From Isohypsibius dastychi (lineage: Eukaryota > Tardigrada > Eutardigrada > Parachela > Isohypsibiidae): 11,068 nt of DNA. The translations under genes were made by a program, and so were the position numbers. The first letter of the stretch is position 1; every line of letters begins with the position of its first letter. The notes beneath the pieces are model-generated. The model was not told where the DNA came from. It searched no databases and worked only from the letters and a program-made list of their open reading frames with translations. Location of the stretch: assembly GCA_034696485.1 (NCBI GenBank), contig JAQIWT010001369.1:1-11068 (forward strand), in the 5' to 3' direction. Below, in pieces: positions 7,963 to 11,068 of the stretch.

Positions 7963-8520
7963 ATGAGTTGCGTACTGTATTTGCCCCTATGCTTCTATCT
8001 CTTATTGAATTCTGCTTTCAACGAAGAATACTGCGATCTGTGCTTCTCTGCTATGTGAGTGACGCCTTCAGGCAGGTTTTTGAAAATCACTGTTGATTCT
8101 CAAAGGTGCTATGTAAAGCCGGCTGAAAAGAAAGTCTACCTGGAGAACTACCGCGAGTCATTGAAGCTTAAAGGTGCATTGAATGGTCTGCAGTAAGTTC
8201 TATTTGAAGTCAGTGGGAAAGTGCTAGGCAGTCGGATTTTATATTGCTTGAAAGAATTCGCTGTCTGGTGAGTAATTCAGATAAAACTCTACATCTGATG
8301 TCATTTTGTTCCCATTTTAGATTCAGAGTTGTTGGCTTTGTGCGTCATTTCAGTACTGTTTCTTTCTTCAGCTGATACTAAACAAACGGTGATCGATAGC
8401 TTGGCCACATCAAAATCAGACTGTCCAGTTCACGGTCAACGGAGGTCGGACTCAATTTCCAACCATTCTTCGATCCTCAATTACACAAAACTACGGTGTT
8501 TCAGACAGGAACGGGAGTAG
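7963..8520 (+). CDS. Small secreted Cys-containing protein, 3' end unresolved
   Basis: Exon 1 (7963-8054) encodes a signal peptide, MSCVLYLPLCFYLLLNSA, then FNEEYCDLCFSA. A 51-nt GTGAGT...CTCAAAG intron in phase 2 leads to exon 2 from 8106, MCYVKPAEKKVYLENYRES onward, to a GTAAGT donor at 8193 or an earlier GTGCAT donor after LKLK. Further on, a strong intron (GTGAGT at 8268 to TTTTAG at 8320) and a second acceptor at 8371 exist. The open frame from 8321 or 8372 to TAG at 8520 contains SDCPVHGQ and LRCFRQERE. The phases fit only if the GTGCAT donor is used; other joins end in early stops or a short Cys-rich tail. The gene is not recognised. Size, signal and Cys pairs suggest a secreted peptide or small extracellular protein. 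If it extends to 8520, its end overlaps the antiporter's end by 20 bp, tail to tail. Confidence 0.5.
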
Positions 8521-9274
8521 TTCTCCTGCTGAGCAGTCTGTTCTGGCTCATTCGGATTGTAATCGCCCCCAACGGTGCTGTCAGAATAATGGAGAGGACT
8601 GCAACTGTCAGAACCTGGAAGAATACCAAGGATAGTAGAAACGTTTCGGTTGAAATTCGGTTTACCTTTGTGCCGGCATCGATGATATCCTCGTAGTCAG
8701 CTGAGCTTGTGACAACCATGGAGCTGGCATGGTCGAGTATTTTTGGGCCGAGTGCAGCTTGAACGGTAGCTTTAGGAGTGAGTGCTATCACGGTGAATAT
8801 CTTCTCTTTCATATTCAAGATATTCCCCGTGGTTGCGAGGAGCGTCGAAACTGCCCTGATGATAAACCCAATGAAAATAATAGCGATACCTAGACCTGAA
8901 ATAATACGCCGTTCGCTCTGTTTGGTGAAGGCCGTCGTTCGAATACCCTTACCAATCGTCGAAGTTTTTAAGTGTTCCAGCAAAATCGCAGCACCAATCA
9001 ACCCGAATAACGCTGGTTGTAAATATCTCCAAAGTTTGGCTAATGTGTCAGACACGGCCTGTTGGAGTTCAGGTTCGAGGAATGTAAATTGCCAGTCTCA
9101 GTAGCCTACCTTGTGAGATTGTGGATCGTTTTGACGCCACTTGTAGCCAGCAACAAATGACATGACAATGCAAGCTAGAGGTCCGGCGCCTGCGTGTCCC
9201 AACTGATTGCCCCCGAAGAGCACCAGCACCCCGGAGCTCAGTAGAAGTACCGCCCTGTAGCCGTTCTTATCCGG
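8501..9274 (-). CDS. SLC9B-type (NHA/CPA2) Na+/H+ antiporter, C-terminal part
   Basis: Four exons: 9274-9110, 9058-8953, 8895-8666 and 8614-8501, encoding the last 204 residues to TGA. Introns are 51, 57 and 51 nt. The sequence follows animal NHA proteins: HAGAGPLACIVMSFVAGYKW, LQPALFGLIGAAI, the signature PKATVQAALGP and SIILTAPLGAI, each within TM helices. Family members exchange Na+ or Li+ for H+ across plasma or organelle membranes. Removing the 57-nt intron restores the family's STIGLGIAI continuity; left in, it adds 19 residues without a stop. The first exon begins after a clear TTCATTTCAG acceptor, so at least one upstream exon must exist. A candidate ends at 9516 (GTTG|GTAAGG) with codons FGFEMLSTL, resembling the human segment before this exon, but it meets a transposon end at 9545. 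The N-terminal half is not in view, so the locus is either split by insertions with more exons beyond 11068, or broken. Confidence 0.88.
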
Positions 9275-9544
9275 CTGAAATGAAGACATAATGTAATTAT
9301 ACCTATATATGCGACTCGATATGATTCTTCTTCCTTCAACTCCTACTTCAATATCTCATTGAATTAATTGATTGGTCCACGGTTACGCCGGCCACACTTC
9401 ATAGATGGACGATAACTATTCTGAAACGTTTGTTTTCTAACCCAAGTGGTCAATCAAGGCGATTGAACCATCAGTACATATTCGACCCACCAACAACTTC
9501 AGAGAGTTCCCTTACCAACGTGGACAACATTTCGAACCCGAAAT

Positions 9545-10290
9545 TAGGGATCCTTTCACTCGGAAAAATTCACTTCGAGTCGACTTCAGGTCGACTTTTG
9601 ATCACTTCACCTGGTTTTTTAGTGAAGTGAAACTGGGTGACTCGAAAAAAAAGTCAGAAAAAAGAGAGTGACTTCACTCTGGAGTGAGTGGAAAAAAGTG
9701 ACTATCGGAACAAGTGAAGTTGACTCGGAGTGACTTTTTATTGCTTTTTTCATTTTCCATTTCCCGATTTTGAAAACATAGCTATCGACATGTTTGGTGT
9801 TCCCGTGTCCTCAGTGCAGCCTGAGCGGGAGAACTTGAAAGCCAAATACGTCCCCACTGATCAAAGAAATCGCCTTTCGAGCAGTTCTGTTCAGGCGACC
9901 GTGCAGCTTACTTGGATTTTCTGATTCAAGTTTGTTTTGTCCCACTCAATCGGCAGAACGGAGTATATCTTGGTTCGAAATCTTAAAGGAAATAGAAATT
10001 GTTTCGAACTACCAAGGTTAAGATACCTTATTTCCTCTTTCATTGTAAAATATTTCAAGATATCAACAAAAAATTCACAGGCTGAGATTCGTTTCCGCAT
10101 TTTACCAAAAGTCACTTCGAAGTCACTCGAGGTCACTCAAAACGAAAGTGAAGTGATTCCAAGTGACTTTTCTTTCGAGTCAAGGGGGAAAAGTCACTTC
10201 ATAAAAAAGTGAGAAGAAACTGAGTGACTTTCAAAGCGAGTGGGGTGATCTTGTAGTGAGGTGAAGTGAGGTGAAGTGAAAGGATCCCTA
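9545..10290. mobile_element. Non-autonomous DNA transposon with 16-bp TIRs and repetitive arms
   Basis: Ends are perfect 16-bp inverted repeats, TAGGGATCCTTTCACT at 9545-9560 and its complement at 10275-10290. Each arm (to about 9745, and from about 10105) is packed with short copies of AGTGACTT, GTGAAGTGA and their complements, so the arms can pair as a foldback. Both ends carry TA, consistent with a TA target site as for Tc1/mariner elements; TAGGG ends also occur in hAT elements, but the 8-bp flanks do not match. The middle (about 9746-10100) is non-repetitive and contains no transposase. It belongs to the MITE or foldback class and would need a transposase in trans. Confidence 0.75.
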
Positions 10291-10760
10291 TACGGCCTTG
10301 TCGCAAAGGTCACTCAATCTAGGTAAACTAACAGTGGATGAAAAATTCACGAAAACTGGTGCAGTTTTGCAGAGTTTAAGGAATAGTGAGAGTAAAAGTC
10401 TTGTACTCTCACTATGTTTAAAGAGGCGAAAACTCTGGCGAAGGTGTCCAACCTGATCAATTCAAATCTGACACAACCGAACAGACTTCAGAAGGGTGTC
10501 GCTCAAACAGAGTGGGAGCCAGACGAATACACAGTAACAAAATCGTTGATGGGGACCTCAATGGAACCCATGGAGACGCACTATGCATATAGGTTCAAAA
10601 CTGAAGTCCAAACTATTCGTGTGTCTTTATCATGTATGGTAGCGTGTATACGGTACAGAAGGGCGGGGCATTTATTCGAGACCACTTTCTTTGCGCGGGC
10701 CTGCTTTGTTTCTTGAATTTTTCACCCCAATTTCCAAAACAGATTCATACTTCTGAGAGT
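10291..10760. other. Region between transposons; unassigned 100-codon frame
   Basis: A + frame with ATG runs from 10414 to a stop at 10716. Its product has no signal peptide, TM segment or recognised motif, and no introns or neighbours support it. A perfect hairpin overlaps its start. It could be remnant transposon DNA or a chance frame. Confidence 0.15.
10383..10415. repeat. Perfect inverted repeat, 12-bp arms, 9-nt loop
   Basis: ATAGTGAGAGTA at 10383-10394 is followed by a 9-nt loop and its exact complement at 10404-10415. The AGTGA content recalls the arms of the transposon ending at 10290. It could be a transposon footprint or remnant end, or an RNA stem. Confidence 0.7.
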
Positions 10761-10761
10761 C

Positions 10762-10804
10762 TATAGTACTCAAAAGTTTTTTGTTTGGATTTATTTGTTG
10801 TGAG
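10762..10804 (+). repeat. Possible left terminal repeat of Tc1-like element
   Basis: Just upstream of the transposase start, TATAGTACTCAAAAGTTT begins after a TA dinucleotide and resembles the TA-flanked ends of Tc1-like elements. The right end lies outside the window, so the repeat cannot be confirmed. Confidence 0.3.
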
Positions 10805-11068
10805 ATGGGACGAAAAATCGATCCCGAAGTCAAAGGATCCATCATTGCACTCCATGGAATAGGATATTCTCAGCGAAAAATCGTGAACGCTTTGAAAGAA
10901 CAAAACGTGAACATCAGTAAAACAGCAGTGTGCCATGTTATCCGGGGAAAAAATATGGAGCAGATTGGAGCTGCGGATGGTGAGGAAAAAACATGGAACC
11001 GAGGACTGCCCAAAAAGCGTACCAAGAACCTCATCAAGAAAGTGAAGAGGGATTCAACTGGCCCGAAT
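10805..11068 (+). CDS. Tc1-like transposase, N-terminal part (runs off window)
   Basis: ATG at 10805 opens 88 codons to the window end without a stop. Residues 1-48 form a paired-like helix-turn-helix (MGRKIDPEVKGSIIALHGIG, then SQRKIVNALKE and SKTAVCHVIRG), the first DNA-binding domain of Tc1/mariner transposases, which binds the terminal repeats. A GRPR-like basic hinge, NRGLPKKRTKNLIKK (65-79), follows and starts the second helix-turn-helix. The DDE catalytic domain lies outside the window. Start choice is supported by the family's usual first residues. Whether the element is still active cannot be judged from this part. Confidence 0.88.
   Translation, partial: MGRKIDPEVKGSIIALHGIGYSQRKIVNALKEQNVNISKTAVCHVIRGKNMEQIGAADGEEKTWNRGLPKKRTKNLIKKVKRDSTGPN

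Noticed and set aside
8232-8267. 36-nt exon between acceptor at 8231 and donor at 8268 in the small secreted gene
   Set aside because: It would require a 39-nt intron and creates a TGA at the join with 8321, so it was not included in the model.
8778-9104. 108-codon + frame in the antiporter region
   Set aside because: It is antisense to the SLC9B exons, which are recognised by TM and signature motifs.
9537-10298. hAT-type 8-bp target duplication around the transposon
   Set aside because: The 8-bp flanks (CCCGAAAT and TACGGCCT) do not match; only a TA at each end is consistent.
1-11068. tRNA, rRNA, CRISPR or prokaryotic operon features
   Set aside because: No such structure was seen; the splice sites and gene families show animal nuclear DNA.

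Overview
The window is nuclear DNA from a small, gene-dense animal genome. The genes are split by very short GT-AG introns (four of exactly 51 nt, others of 53-62 nt), they encode animal families (sigma-class glutathione S-transferase, SLC9B-type Na+/H+ antiporter, a CUB-like receptor), and DNA transposons are present. An ecdysozoan, perhaps a tardigrade, fits the short introns and GST style. The phylum is a guess, because no marker gene is present.

Layout. 1-665: G-rich low-complexity DNA and no secure gene. 666-1361 (-): an intronless secreted Ser/Thr/Val-rich protein resembling the bacterial DUF2807 'head GIN' beta-solenoid family. 2239-2920 (-): sigma GST copy 1, two exons. 3344-3730: decayed duplicate of the promoter and signal-peptide start of the DUF2807-like gene. 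4000-5517 (+): five-exon single-pass membrane protein with signal peptide, CUB-like domain, Cys-containing stalk, one TM helix and a PPAY tail. 5835-6219 (-): broken GST copy 2, closest to copy 1, with its duplicated upstream block to about 6660. 6961-7905 (-): intact GST copy 3. 7963 onward (+): a small secreted Cys-containing protein, divergent from GST3 by 57 bp, with an unresolved 3' end. 8501-9274 (-), possibly to 9544: 3' half of an SLC9B (NHA) antiporter. 9545-10290: a non-autonomous transposon with 16-bp terminal inverted repeats and arms full of AGTGAC/GTCACT motifs. 10383-10415: a perfect 12-bp-arm hairpin. 10805-11068 (+): start of a Tc1-like transposase that runs off the window.

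The region has been shaped by local duplication. Three GSTs in the same orientation and two copies of the DUF2807-like 5' region are interleaved, and one copy of each is dead. The GSTs conjugate glutathione to electrophiles or isomerise prostaglandin-type substrates. The antiporter exchanges Na+ (or Li+) for H+. The DUF2807-like and CUB proteins are secreted or on the cell surface. No joint pathway is evident. The most notable items are the bacterial-type DUF2807-like secreted protein, the orphan CUB/PPAY receptor, the Ser-to-Cys change in the GST1 glutathione site, and the transposon abutting a probable antiporter exon.
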